Assembly: GCA_947044405.1 (NCBI GenBank)
Contig: CAMRHE010000324.1
Span: 1,674,001-1,738,000, forward strand
DNA length: 64,000 bases
Direction: 5' to 3'
Source of the DNA: Leptodactylus fallax
Lineage: Eukaryota; Chordata; Amphibia; Anura; Leptodactylidae
This document shows positions 21,313 to 31,356 of the stretch, in pieces. Made by a program: the position numbers and the translations under genes. The notes beneath the pieces were generated by a model, which made no database searches, was not told the origin of the DNA, and saw only the letters and a program-made list of their open reading frames with translations. The first letter of the stretch is position 1. Every line of letters begins with the position of its first letter.

Positions 21313-22459
21313 GGGGGGCAACGGGTAGTGTAGTGTCACTTGGCTCGAGGGGTAGTCCCGGTGTAATCCCTGATTCTCCACTCCCTTTCACTCATCTGTG
21401 TTACCCAGGTGCAGTGTGCAGGAACATCGACCACACAGAGTTAGGATAACCAGGTAAAGTCTTTACTTAGTGCAAAAGTCAGTTTACAACAATACAGTGC
21501 TTCAGCAGCTGGTCAAGTAGTGGAAAATCTTATGCAGTTCAAGGCACGTTCAAGTTTGTGATTCACCAATGCACCAAGTCTATAATTCCCCTTAAGGTAG
21601 ATGTTGGGGGCAGTAGTTGGACGGTTGCCAATAGCAACGACAGAGTTGAGAGTCTATTAGGAGATTGAAAATAGAAGAAAAACAGAGTTCCAGCCCTTGT
21701 GGGTTACAACAAGCGTGAGGCTTCGTGGTTTGGCTCGCCACGGGAAAATGGACTTACGGTTTTGCGCAGAGTCCTTGGGGTGCGGTAGCTGAGTGACTCA
21801 TTAAAGGCTACCAGCTTGCAGGGAGGCCCAGAAGAAGTAGTGTAATCCTCTCTGTCTGCGGAAGGAAACCTTTGGAAGGCAGGTAGAAGGTTCTGGAAGA
21901 GATAATCCTCAGCTTGCGGGGCTAGAGTAGATACTTGGCTGGACAGGCCCTTGGTGGAGTGCAGGCACTTCAGTACGGTTGCCCTGGCGGGATACAGCTT
22001 CCTGGCCCAAGGTACAACTGGAAACCAGACCTCAACTGAGACCTGGAAGGGACCTGCAGCTTCTGGATCGAAGAAGAATGCTCAGAAAGGATGATGAGAG
22101 CAGTAGTAGTAGTTTTGGGGCCTGTACAGGCCTGAGAGCAGAGTACAGGATGTGTCCTCCTTGGACTCTAGGTCCACACACACTACAGGGGGAGACTAGC
22201 TCCTCCCTAGGGGTGGAGATAGACTGGTGATTGGTGGAACCAACTTAAGGTAGCAATGTACAATATCACATGTGAAATTCTTAAGGAGGAAAAGCAGTAT
22301 CAACCATTTAGTACATGTAATACACAATATACTTCAGAACCCAGAAAATGACGGAGAAACATAGGGGAAGTGCTGTTGGCAGCGCCCAGGTGGAAGTCCA
22401 TGGCCACAGGAGCAGGAGGGCCCTAGATTAACCCTCAGTGGCCGCTCTGGGTCACTGCA
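21313..22459 (-). repeat. 3' LTR of gypsy element 2
   Basis: From 21319 on, every base I compared equals the 5' LTR copy 7612 bases to the right. The element-strand start is TGCAGTGACCCAGAGCGG. The last few bases (left side) are lost in the corrupted block. The 83-codon frame inside both copies is not a supported gene. Confidence 0.92.
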
Positions 22460-23177
22460 CACCCCCACACTATGAAGGAAGCCGGCCTCGGCGCAGGGCG
22501 CGAGGGTGACTGGTGGACATGGGTAGTCCACAGACGATTATACAGGGGTTTCTGACATCATCTACACTCAGGGTTTGGTGAGAGCAGGCAATTAGAGAGG
22601 CCTGCAGGCAAGGCCCGAAATAACCTGAGGAGGAAAAATGTTATCAAACACAGATAAATACTTTAGTGTGAAAGAGGCAGGATATAAAACACATTTTTGT
22701 AAATGCAGCAGTATATAAAACAGTGTACAACTGTAACAAAGATATAAAATACACAAAAGCAACAAGTGGGGCTCAGCAAATAAAGAGTCCATGTATCTGC
22801 TGTAGCAGCAGGGGCATTGTGGGCAACGTCCATATCCTGTGGTAGCAACAGGGGTACAAATTCACTTGTTGGGGGGTGCACGACAGCAGAGCTGCGGGGT
22901 CAAGGTGCACCACAGGGCAATATAAGAACACAGTCCATAAAACAGTCCATATATAAATAACAAGGGGGACAAAGTCCATAAAGTGCTTTTAGGGGTAATA
23001 TAACTTAGGAGAAGAAGGTGTAGAGAGTTCATGGCAGGGCCAGGCACAGTTCTTGAAACGTTGCGAACAGTAGCCAACAGGCTAAGGCACACACAACAGT
23101 CCCTTCAGGGGTAGGCCAACAGGGCCAAGTCCTTTGTGGCTCTGGTACGTGAGAGTCCATAAAATATGCTGCAAGTT
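22460..23177 (-). other. Untranslated 3' region and polypurine tract of element 2
   Basis: Lies between the pol stop and the 3' LTR. On the element strand the bases just before the LTR read GTGTGGGGGTG, a likely polypurine tract (22460-22470). The remainder has only short frames of 60-77 codons in competing phases, without membrane or signal features that would suggest an envelope gene. Confidence 0.65.
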
Positions 23178-26100
23178 TCAGTCTCTATAGCGTGCAGGAG
23201 GCACGCCTTTAGAGCTCCTCTCAGATCTTCTGAGGGAGATATCTGCAGCGGGAGGAGGTACAGTCGAATCTGTAGCAAGTAGAGGTGGCTGAGTAGCCGG
23301 CATAGCTGGCAAGGCCAGAGGCATGGCTGCAGGCGGTGGAGCTGCTGGGTAGTACCCTGTCAGGAGGAAAGGAGTGTCCTGACGTAGCTCACTGATAGGA
23401 ACGAGAGTCCTGAAGGGCGCGGGAATAGGCACTTCAGGAGCAGGTATGGCATACCTGATGGGGATGTCAGATGGCGGAAGTACCGGTGGAGTGAAGAGTT
23501 CTTCCCGGATACAGGGTTTGAGGCGGTTTCTGTGTACCACCTGAGGAGCTCTTCCCTCTTTGAAGACCTCACAAACATCCGGATACGGGATGGCCGTCAA
23601 GATGTAAGGCTCCGGTTCCCATAGCGGCTCCAGTTTGTGGCTCCGATGCTCCTTCTTGAGCCAGACCTTGTCTCCAATTTGGAGGGGGACAGCATGTGCA
23701 CGGAGATTGAACTCCTCCTCCTGTCGCCTCCGAGCTTCGTCCATACGAAGATTAACTATCTCTTGTGCCTCTGTGATCCTCCTCTGGTGTTCTGACACCC
23801 AGTTATCCCTTGGCAGGGGATTGGTGGAGTCCGGCACTTGAATCCCTAAAGCCCGGTCTCTGGGCAGTTGGCCTTGTCGCCCAAACATCAGGTAGAAGGG
23901 CGTGAAGCCAGTGGAGCAGTGCACAGTATTATTATAGATCTCCACCAGCTCATCAAGGAGAGTAGGCCATTCTGCCTGTTTAGCCACTGAAGCAGTTCTC
24001 AACATATTTATGAACACTTGGTTGACTTTTTCGCATAGTCCATTGCCTTGAGGGTGGTAAGCAGTAGTCCGCAGCTTCTTGCACTCATGGTATTGACACA
24101 GTTCTTGGAATAGCTGGGACTCGAAAGCGGATCCGCGATCCGTGAGAACCTTCTCTGGACACCCATAATGCTTTACGTACTCCTGGTAAAAGACAATGGC
24201 TGTGGTGCGTGCGGTGAGGTCCTTGACAGGGACAACAGCAGTCCATTTAGAGAAATGATCAACCATAGTGAGGGCGTAGGCATAGCCAGAACGAGTGGGC
24301 GCAAGCTTTACATGATCTAAAGCTACAAGTTCGTTGGGTCTCTGTGTTTGGATAGGGTGAAGTGGTGCTCTCTGATCTCTTCTTCCTGCTTTAGTCAGAT
24401 TGCAGGCTGTACACTCCTGACACCACTTCTCAATGTCGTTTCTCATCCCGATCCAATAGAACCTTCTGCGGATGGTGGCTTCGGTTTTGTAGACCCCAAA
24501 GTGACCGGACTGATCATGGTAGGCATCTAGCACCATTTTAGCATCTCTTCTAGGGATGATGATTTGATGTAGTCTCTGGTTGGACACGGGATCTAGCGTG
24601 TTCCTCAAGACCAGTCCCTTTTGCAGGAAGAGACGCTTGCGTTGTCGCCATAAGCGAAGAAGTTCGACGTCTGGGCAGGACTGGCGCAGACGGACAGGAA
24701 CTCTCCCTGTGAGGAGAAAGTCGTGGATTTCGCCTAAGATGCGACTTTCTTGTTGCAGCAGCAGCCACTTGGAGTTTTCCTGTAGATGGTCAGCTGAGTC
24801 GTGTGGGGCTGTTTCAGCATCTATGGCAGCAGAGATGACATTTTGCTGGGCGAACCGATCATAGAAGGGAGGCATTTCAACTTCTTCCCATTCATCTGGG
24901 GCAGCAGACTCTTCTCCATTTTGGAGGCGTGACAGTGCATCTGCATTGATGTTAGTCTTTCCACTTCTGTATTTAATAGTGAAGGTGTAGTTTGCCAACC
25001 TAGAAGCCCATCTCTGTTCAAGAGCACCTAGCCGTGCTGTGTTCAGGTGCGCTAACGGATTGTTATCTGTGTAGACAACGAAGGACGAGGCAGCAAGATA
25101 GTCCTTGAATTTTTCCGTGATAGCCCACACGAGTGCCAGCAGTTCCAGCTTGAAGGAGCTATAATTGTTGTCGTTTTTCTCGGCTCCTCTGAGACTTCGA
25201 CTGGCATAGGCAATTACTCGCTCACGGTTATCTTGTACTTGAGACAGGACAGCACCCAGTCCTTGAAAGCTGGCATCAGTATATAGCCGGAAGGGTTGAC
25301 TGTAATCCGGATAGGCCAGGATAGGAGGTTGGGTGAGAAGTGCTTTTAGCGCTTGGAAGGCGGTTTCTTGTCGTTCAGACCACTCTACTGGCAATCTACG
25401 ATTGTATTGTTCCTTAGGGCATCCCCGAAGCAGCTCTGTCAGAGGTTCAGCAATTTGTGCGAAGTGGGGAATGAATCGGCGGTAATAGCCTGCGAAGCCC
25501 AGGAAACTTCTTACTTCCTTCACAGTAGAGGGCGTCTTCCAATCTGCGACAGCGGACACTTTGTCTGGATCTGGTAACACACCTTCTGCACTGACAACAT
25601 GCCCTAGGTAATTAACACGAGGTTTGAGGAGATGGCACTTGGAGGGTTTGATTTTAAGTCCATGCTCTGTCAGCACCTGGAACACTTCAGAGAGGTGGTG
25701 TAAGTGTTCTTTGTAGGATTTGGAGTAGATGATAACGTCATCGAGATATAACAGCACATGTTGAAAGTTCACGTGACCCAAGCACCTTTCCATAAGTCTC
25801 TGGAACGTAGCCGGTGCGTTGCAAAGTCCAAAGGGCATGCTGTTGAACTCATACAAGCCCATGGGGGTGGTAAAGGCCGTTTTCTCCCGGTCTTCATTTG
25901 CCATGGGGACCTGCCAGTAGCCGCTGGTCAAGTCCAGGGTAGAGAAGTAGGCAGCTGAGCCGAGAGCAGTTAAGGATTCTTCTATGCGTGGTAGAGGATA
26001 AGCGTCTTTGTGGGTGACATCATTGAGCTTTCTATAGTCCACGCAAAACCGAATGGAACCATCTTTCTTTTTCACCAGGACCAGTGGTGCAGCCCAGGGA

Positions 26101-27260
26101 CTTTGGCTTTCTCTAATGACGTTTGCATCCTTCATTTCCCTGAGTAACTGTTTAACAGGCTGATACATCGCAGGGGGAACAGGTCGATGTCGCTCTTTAA
26201 TAGGCGGATGGTCACCAGTAAGGATGCGGTGCTGGATCAGGGTGGTCTTTCCATAATCCAAGGGGTGCTTGCTGAAAGCGTGGTGATGACGCTTGGCCAT
26301 ATTGATAACACCGTTGATACATTCAGGAGGGGTGTTAGCGTCTCCCACGTTAAGTTCAGTCCACCAGGGTGACGGGTTGGCCCTATCAGTGTGATGTGTG
26401 GTGGTAGCAGACCGTTGAGTTGCCGTAGCTGTGTCAGCAAGTACGTCTGCAGGGCACAGCTGGTGCAATTGGCCGACTGGTGTGAACTTGTAGAGGCTCA
26501 CAGGTGTGTCACTCATGTTGATGAGGCGTACTGGTATCTTACCGTTGGAGACGGTCACGAGACTACGTGCAGCTTTTACCAGGGGTTGTGCCTCCAGCTG
26601 GATAGGTTCCAGGAGAGCCTGATAGTCTTCATTCTTGACACCAGGGCGAGCGTGGCACCAGACGATCGTCTCTGAGTTGGCTGATAAGGTCACAGGGTGA
26701 GTGTCCCGAATACGGACACGGCAGATCTCTCCGTTGCGGTTAACGAACCTCTGATGCGCCACCAACACCTTGACATGGTGCTGAATAGCTTTCCTGTGGA
26801 AAGAAGAAGCGGTGGAGAGAGAAACATGCAGGGCACTGATTATGTCGTCAAAACAATTTCGCAGGACATTCATGCCTAGCACCAGGGCAGCGGAGCTCTC
26901 CTCTTCTACCCCTGTGACAATTACGCCTTGTTTAGAGAGACGACAGTCGCCAATCTGGATGGTGGGTTCCCAGTAGCCCACTTGTGGGACAGGTTGGCCG
27001 TTACTAGCCAGGACACACAGTTTCCGGTCATCAAGGTCTCTGGATAAGTCTCTGATGTCCCAGTGCTGGAGAAAAACATGCTTTTTGAGGGTAGTGACTT
27101 GTGATCCGGTGTCTACAAGGGCTTCAATAGGGACACCGTTGATCCGCACAGTTATATACGGGCAGGGCGCGATGAATCTGGGCGCTTTGGAGGGACCTCT
27201 GCATATTCCTCCCGAGGGGTGGTCCTCTGCCTCGGGGGCATCCCGTTTAACTGAAAGCAC
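23178..27260 (-). CDS. pol: Pol polyprotein of gypsy element 2 (protease-RT-RNase H-integrase)
   Basis: An intact frame of 1360 residues, counted from 27260. The first codon there is GTG, so normal initiation is unlikely and a Gag-Pol fusion by -1 frameshift is expected. Protease DTGS is at 50-53. RT runs about 375-555 with YLDD at 505-508. RNase H has TDAS at 661 and TDNNPL at 731. The integrase zinc domain has His915, His920, Cys947 and Cys950. The integrase core is D982, D1041, E1077 with 35 residues between the last two. A basic GPY/F-like region ends near HRNRLKPC, followed by a Pro/Ala-rich tail. Sequence blocks are close to element 1 (for example QSPWAAP, YRKLN), but the two differ along their whole length. 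No damage seen. Confidence 0.95.
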   Translation of the reverse strand: MLSVKRDAPEAEDHPSGGICRGPSKAPRFIAPCPYITVRINGVPIEALVDTGSQVTTLKKHVFLQHWDIRDLSRDLDDRKLCVLASNGQPVPQVGYWEPTIQIGDCRLSKQGVIVTGVEEESSAALVLGMNVLRNCFDDIISALHVSLSTASSFHRKAIQHHVKVLVAHQRFVNRNGEICRVRIRDTHPVTLSANSETIVWCHARPGVKNEDYQALLEPIQLEAQPLVKAARSLVTVSNGKIPVRLINMSDTPVSLYKFTPVGQLHQLCPADVLADTATATQRSATTTHHTDRANPSPWWTELNVGDANTPPECINGVINMAKRHHHAFSKHPLDYGKTTLIQHRILTGDHPPIKERHRPVPPAMYQPVKQLLREMKDANVIRESQSPWAAPLVLVKKKDGSIRFCVDYRKLNDVTHKDAYPLPRIEESLTALGSAAYFSTLDLTSGYWQVPMANEDREKTAFTTPMGLYEFNSMPFGLCNAPATFQRLMERCLGHVNFQHVLLYLDDVIIYSKSYKEHLHHLSEVFQVLTEHGLKIKPSKCHLLKPRVNYLGHVVSAEGVLPDPDKVSAVADWKTPSTVKEVRSFLGFAGYYRRFIPHFAQIAEPLTELLRGCPKEQYNRRLPVEWSERQETAFQALKALLTQPPILAYPDYSQPFRLYTDASFQGLGAVLSQVQDNRERVIAYASRSLRGAEKNDNNYSSFKLELLALVWAITEKFKDYLAASSFVVYTDNNPLAHLNTARLGALEQRWASRLANYTFTIKYRSGKTNINADALSRLQNGEESAAPDEWEEVEMPPFYDRFAQQNVISAAIDAETAPHDSADHLQENSKWLLLQQESRILGEIHDFLLTGRVPVRLRQSCPDVELLRLWRQRKRLFLQKGLVLRNTLDPVSNQRLHQIIIPRRDAKMVLDAYHDQSGHFGVYKTEATIRRRFYWIGMRNDIEKWCQECTACNLTKAGRRDQRAPLHPIQTQRPNELVALDHVKLAPTRSGYAYALTMVDHFSKWTAVVPVKDLTARTTAIVFYQEYVKHYGCPEKVLTDRGSAFESQLFQELCQYHECKKLRTTAYHPQGNGLCEKVNQVFINMLRTASVAKQAEWPTLLDELVEIYNNTVHCSTGFTPFYLMFGRQGQLPRDRALGIQVPDSTNPLPRDNWVSEHQRRITEAQEIVNLRMDEARRRQEEEFNLRAHAVPLQIGDKVWLKKEHRSHKLEPLWEPEPYILTAIPYPDVCEVFKEGRAPQVVHRNRLKPCIREELFTPPVLPPSDIPIRYAIPAPEVPIPAPFRTLVPISELRQDTPFLLTGYYPAAPPPAAMPLALPAMPATQPPLLATDSTVPPPAADISLRRSERSSKGVPPARYRD

Positions 27261-28258
27261 TGGGATCGGTGATGGCCAAACTTTTTACAGTATGAACAGA
27301 CAGTCCTACCGGCAGGTGGAGGCCTCTCAGGCGGAGGTCGTCTGGGACGTGGGTAATACTGTCGTGGCTCAGGTGAGTTGGAGCGTGACAAGGATGGCTC
27401 CCGGGAGGGAGGAGCAACTTGCAGGGTCAGTCCCTCTAATTTCTTAACAGCACTTTCAACAAATTTGTCCATACAGTCTTTTAGGCAAGCCACTAAGTCA
27501 GGAGCAGAGGCTTGGGCAGCCTGAGTGACAGTAGGAACAGTGGCAGCAGCAGGCACCAGAGGTGCAGGTGTGGCAGCAAGTCCACTCTCTAGGCTTGGAG
27601 GGTGAGGATACATAGTGGTGGAACCACAGGGTGACTCAGTCCCTAGTACTCGTATGGCTAGCGATTTAAAATCGGCAAAGGAAATGTTCTGGTTTTGGAC
27701 AGCTAGCATACGTAACTGGCTCTGCACTAGCCGGGAGTCCACACCCTCAATAAATCTGTCCAGAATCATTTTATCGGCTTCAGCAGCACTAACAGAGTCT
27801 ACTTGTTGGACGGCCCTGAAAGCTGTTTGGAGAGCTAAGGCATAGTCTCTGAGGGTCTCACCTGGATGCTGTCTTCGGTTGAAGAAGCCGAGTCTCAAAT
27901 CTGTAGGGGATTGTGTTTCAAACTCCCGCTTTAGCCTGGCGAGGATCTTCTCCACTGACTCCTTGTCAGATGTGGGCCAGGAACGTACTTCTTGGAAGGC
28001 GACTCCTTCCAGCTGACCCAAAAGCACGTTCACCTGCTGCACAGGGGATAAAGGTAACAAGTGGAAAGCCCTGAGCAACTTCTCACGGAAATCTGCCAGT
28101 GTATGGGGGTCCCCTCTGTAGCTGGGTAGGTGTGGGGCCCCTAGAAGAATATTCACACCCGCTGCTACGGCAACTGGAGCGGCTGCGGTTTCTGGAGCAG
28201 GCGCCGCTGCAGCTGGGGGAGGTATGGCAGCTTGTTGGGCTGAGTCCGTGTCAGACAT
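27152..28258 (-). CDS. gag: Gag polyprotein of gypsy element 2
   Basis: A 368-residue intact frame starting MSDTDSAQQAAIPPP. Residues 1-35 are Ala/Pro-rich. About 40-215 is a helical capsid-like domain (YRGDPHTLADFREKLLRAF, LKREFETQSPTDLRLGFFNR, GETLRDYALALQTAF). A coiled or helical stretch follows near 250-280. One zinc knuckle CSYCKKFGHHRSQC (C-X2-C-X4-H-X4-C) sits near residue 320. The slippery heptamer falls right after the knuckle. Normal termination adds a basic, proline-rich tail (PPRQRTTPREEY...), so it overlaps pol by more than 100 bases. Confidence 0.92.
   Translation of the reverse strand: MSDTDSAQQAAIPPPAAAAPAPETAAAPVAVAAGVNILLGAPHLPSYRGDPHTLADFREKLLRAFHLLPLSPVQQVNVLLGQLEGVAFQEVRSWPTSDKESVEKILARLKREFETQSPTDLRLGFFNRRQHPGETLRDYALALQTAFRAVQQVDSVSAAEADKMILDRFIEGVDSRLVQSQLRMLAVQNQNISFADFKSLAIRVLGTESPCGSTTMYPHPPSLESGLAATPAPLVPAAATVPTVTQAAQASAPDLVACLKDCMDKFVESAVKKLEGLTLQVAPPSREPSLSRSNSPEPRQYYPRPRRPPPERPPPAGRTVCSYCKKFGHHRSQCFQLNGMPPRQRTTPREEYAEVPPKRPDSSRPARI
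27193..27251 (-). promoter_or_regulatory. Predicted -1 ribosomal frameshift signal between gag and pol (element 2)
   Basis: On the element strand the heptamer GTTAAAC (27245-27251) lies in the gag frame as CAG TTA AAC GGG. An 8-nt spacer is followed by CCCGAGG (27230-27236) pairing perfectly with CCTCGGG (27211-27217) around a 12-nt loop. Loop bases GGACC can pair with GGTCC at 27193-27197 to form a pseudoknot. Pol is in the -1 frame and opens across this site. The heptamer is the same as in element 1, but here gag reads on for about 30 codons after it. Confidence 0.72.
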
Positions 28259-28886
28259 GATGTTTTATAATAATGGTACTGTCCCTTTAAAGAATCTGGT
28301 ATGCACTGTCTCTTTAAGTGCTCCTCTGAAGCGGTGCTGCGCCGGAGTGACAGTCTGCAATCACCACTACTTGTTGCCAGCACTGCTGGAGGTACTCACT
28401 GCGTTTCCCTTGAAGGGGAGTCTCTGTGTAGGGGCTGTTGCCGCTTCCCTGCGGTAGGGACGGCGTGTCCGGGTGTCGGTAGGCGGCTCCGTGCAAGGCC
28501 GCGGCACTTCCGGGTTCCCTCTTCGCTTCACTAGAGCCCTAGTCAGCAGGCTGGGCTACGGCAAGATGGCTGCCGGAGCTGCGGCTTCGGGGGCGGAGCC
28601 TGCACGGAGGGATGAGCAGGGCCCAGGCAGTGGGCGTTCCCAGCAAAGCCCGGGGTTTTTTTGGCGCCCACAGGGGGGGCGGAGTCAGCGGCAGCAGTGC
28701 CAATATAGTTGTAATCCACAGAGGGGCCGTCCATGCGGTAATGGCGGCCAAATTAAAGCGACAGTACACAATTTTGCCAAACAGTCCTTAGTGTGGTTTT
28801 AAGTGGCTGACAGCCCAGGATGGGGACAACAAAGCCCAAAAACAATGTCCAGCAAAGAAAATTTTGTAAATGGTACACAGTATACA
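28259..28886 (-). other. 5' leader of gypsy element 2
   Basis: About 630 bases between the primer-binding site and the gag start on the element strand, GC-rich around 28440-28700. Short frames on both strands are not supported as genes. A packaging signal would be expected here but none can be identified by eye. Confidence 0.6.
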
Positions 28887-28904
28887 ATCCTGTTCGTGAC
28901 GCCA
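28887..28904 (-). other. Primer-binding site of gypsy element 2
   Basis: TGGCGTCACGAACAGGAT on the element strand begins with the TGG expected opposite a tRNA CCA end and lies just inside the 5' LTR. I recall this PBS from other vertebrate gypsy elements but cannot name the tRNA with confidence. The spacer to the chosen LTR border is 11 bases, longer than usual, so the border may be a few bases off. Confidence 0.7.
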
Positions 28905-28915
28905 GAAAAGGGCCT

Positions 28916-30071
28916 TGTGGTAACCAGGGGCAACGGGTAGTGTAGTGTCACTTGGCTCGAGGGGTAGTCCCGGTGTAATCCCTGATTCTCCACTCCCTTT
29001 CACTCATCTGTGTTACCCAGGTGCAGTGTGCAGGAACATCGACCACACAGAGTTAGGATAACCAGGTAAAGTCTTTACTTAGTGCAAAAGTCAGTTTACA
29101 ACAATACAGTGCTTCAGCAGCTGGTCAAGTAGTGGAAAATCTTATGCAGTTCAAGGCACGTTCAAGTTTGTGATTCACCAATGCACCAAGTCTATAATTC
29201 CCCTTAAGGTAGATGTTGGGGGCAGTAGTTGGACGGTTGCCAATAGCAACGACAGAGTTGAGAGTCTATTAGGAGATTGAAAATAGAAGAAAAACAGAGT
29301 TCCAGCCCTTGTGGGTTACAACAAGCGTGAGGCTTCGTGGTTTGGCTCGCCACGGGAAAATGGACTTACGGTTTTGCGCAGAGTCCTTGGGGTGCGGTAG
29401 CTGAGTGACTCATTAAAGGCTACCAGCTTGCAGGGAGGCCCAGAAGAAGTAGTGTAATCCTCTCTGTCTGCGGAAGGAAACCTTTGGAAGGCAGGTAGAA
29501 GGTTCTGGAAGAGATAATCCTCAGCTTGCGGGGCTAGAGTAGATACTTGGCTGGACAGGCCCTTGGTGGAGTGCAGGCACTTCAGTACGGTTGCCCTGGC
29601 GGGATACAGCTTCCTGGCCCAAGGTACAACTGGAAACCAGACCTCAACTGAGACCTGGAAGGGACCTGCAGCTTCTGGATCGAAGAAGAATGCTCAGAAA
29701 GGATGATGAGAGCAGTAGTAGTAGTTTTGGGGCCTGTACAGGCCTGAGAGCAGAGTACAGGATGTGTCCTCCTTGGACTCTAGGTCCACACACACTACAG
29801 GGGGAGACTAGCTCCTCCCTAGGGGTGGAGATAGACTGGTGATTGGTGGAACCAACTTAAGGTAGCAATGTACAATATCACATGTGAAATTCTTAAGGAG
29901 GAAAAGCAGTATCAACCATTTAGTACATGTAATACACAATATACTTCAGAACCCAGAAAATGACGGAGAAACATAGGGGAAGTGCTGTTGGCAGCGCCCA
30001 GGTGGAAGTCCATGGCCACAGGAGCAGGAGGGCCCTAGATTAACCCTCAGTGGCCGCTCTGGGTCACTGCA
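28916..30071 (-). repeat. 5' LTR of gypsy element 2 (about 1156 bp)
   Basis: TG...CA on the element strand (starts TGCAGTGACC, ends ...GGTTACCACA). Identical, as far as I compared, to 21319-22459. After 30071 the host minisatellite resumes (TATGTCCCATAGCGG). I could not identify a convincing TATA box. Confidence 0.9.
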
Positions 30072-30350
30072 TATGTCCCATAGCGGCACCTACACACGGT
30101 ATATGTCCCATAGCGCCCCCCACACACGGGGTATGTCCCGCGGCGCCCCCCCCCAACAACAAAATGCCCCCCGGGCGCCCCAAAACACGGGATATGCCCC
30201 CCCGGCCCCCCCCCCACAAAAAAAAACCCCCCGGGGGCCCCCCCCCCCGGGTGTAGTCCCCCCGCGGCCCCCCCCCCCGGGGTGGGGTGTTTTGTGGCGG
30301 CCCCGGCCCCACTGTATTATCCTCCATAATGGCCCCTGCACACGGTATAA
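30072..30350 (+). repeat. Minisatellite remnant, partly corrupted
   Basis: Starts with clean units (CACACGGTATATGTCCCATAG) of the type seen at 16533-17212. It then passes into runs of C, A and G (30121-30300) in which units are barely visible, and ends with a clean unit near 30320 (CCTCCATAATGGCCCCTGCA). Gypsy element 2 lies inside this array. Confidence 0.75.
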
Positions 30351-30446
30351 TATTCTAATTTTTATAATACTCCAATTTGTGCAACTCACTGGGTTTTATT
30401 AATTGGGGGGGGCTTTGGGCACCGAGGGGGAAAAAGGGGGGGGGGA

Positions 30447-30770
30447 AAGAGAGGTGACAAACATAAAAAAACTATGTTACTCACCATTCCACGCTCCGCA
30501 GTGGCTCTGTGTTCTCTTTGGGCGCTTCTGCCTGTAGTTAGCTCATTGAGTCTCAGGGGTCACGTCGCATCATTATGCGTAATGACGTCAGACGCAGACG
30601 CGACCCCTGAGGCCCTGTCAGCTGACTTCAGGCAGAGGCGCCCGAAGATTACACAGCGGCTGCAGAGCGTGGAATAGTGAGTAACATTGTTTTTTATGTT
30701 TGATCACCTCCCCGGGGCTCCGCTTATTATACTCTGGGGTCTGAAGAGACCCCACAGTATAATAATAGCA
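30447..30770. repeat. Large hairpin repeat, copy B
   Basis: Left arm GAGGTGACAAACATAAAAAA...TGTTACTCACC faces right arm GTGAGTAACATTG...TTTTTTATGTTTGATCACC. The inner parts also pair (CTTTGGGCGCTTCTGCCTG facing CAGGCAGAGGCGCCCGAAG; CAGGGGTCACGTCGC facing GCGACCCCTGAGG), so nearly the whole 320 bases can fold back. The centre holds AATGACGTCAG. The right end is the short palindrome TATACTCTGGGGTC/GACCCCACAGTATA. Confidence 0.8.
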
Positions 30771-30898
30771 GTTTAGTTTCGGCCGTGTTTGGTCCGATCG
30801 AAACTGCTGGGCGAGGACTCCGCTGCCGTGCCAGGGAAATAAGCCTCGCGTGCCAAGAGTGGCACATGTGCCAGAGGTTGCCCACCCCTGATTTACAG

Positions 30899-31325
30899 TG
30901 TGTATACCTTAGAGTGTCAAGCAGAATCAGAAATATGTACACAGTCAACAAATCTAAACTTTTTCTTGACGTCTTGTGAATCTATGGATATTCAAACACA
31001 AAGGGCATACTATCTAAAATTATTAGTAGAATAGGAATTATTTTGGTTGCTTTAAGTAGTAAAGTAATACATGCTATTGCATACATAGTATGCCTTTAGA
31101 AATATTTTAGCATATCAGTTACTAACAGAGATGAGATTTTAACATTAAGTTAAATATATCCCTAGAAAAGGGTGCATCATGTAAGAGCCATCCAAAGAGT
31201 GCATAAGCTACAATAGTCAGAGTAGGGGAGTGGTCTCTCCTCTCTGCAAACACTTGATCCTAGGTGGAAAACAGAGTTGGAGTCAAAAATGTCTGCATGC
31301 AAGGTCTTAGGTTATGCTCAAATAT

Positions 31326-31356
<31 letters not shown>

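Larger units (their letters stand above)
21313..30071 (-). mobile_element. Ty3/gypsy LTR retrotransposon, element 2 (complete, very young)
   Basis: Minus-strand order: 5' LTR (28916-30071), PBS, leader, gag, pol, about 700-bp untranslated stretch, 3' LTR (21313-22459). Both ORFs are intact. The two LTRs align at a constant offset of 7612 bases with no indel, and I noticed no substitution in the parts compared. That suggests a very recent insertion. It inserted in the minisatellite of the hAT-type element; the left border is corrupted, so the target duplication cannot be read. Confidence 0.93.
20497..30898. mobile_element. hAT-type element (20505-30890) carrying nested insertions
   Basis: The left end CAGGGGTAGGCAACCTTTTT and the right end (reverse complement CAGGGGTGGGCAACCTCTGG) match, and GTGCCG/GCACGC-type blocks continue inward. 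The 8-bp duplication ATTTACAG is present at 20497-20504 and again at 30891-30898. Between the ends lie a corrupted low-complexity block, gypsy element 2, a degraded minisatellite and hairpin repeat B. Without the gypsy element and the corrupted block the original element would be under about 1.5 kb. No transposase gene is visible, so it was probably non-autonomous. Confidence 0.88.

Noticed and set aside
20809..21449. Long frames of 147-190 codons on both strands
   Set aside because: They are pure Gly/Lys/Glu or Pro/Phe/Ser from homopolymer runs in a probable assembly error, with no other sign of coding.
21979..22230. 83-codon frame present identically in both LTRs of element 2
   Set aside because: Identity follows from the LTRs being duplicates; no start context, domain or codon signal supports a gene.
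22460..23177. Possible envelope gene between pol and the 3' LTR of element 2
   Set aside because: Only short frames in competing phases; no signal peptide, cleavage site or transmembrane segment can be supported.
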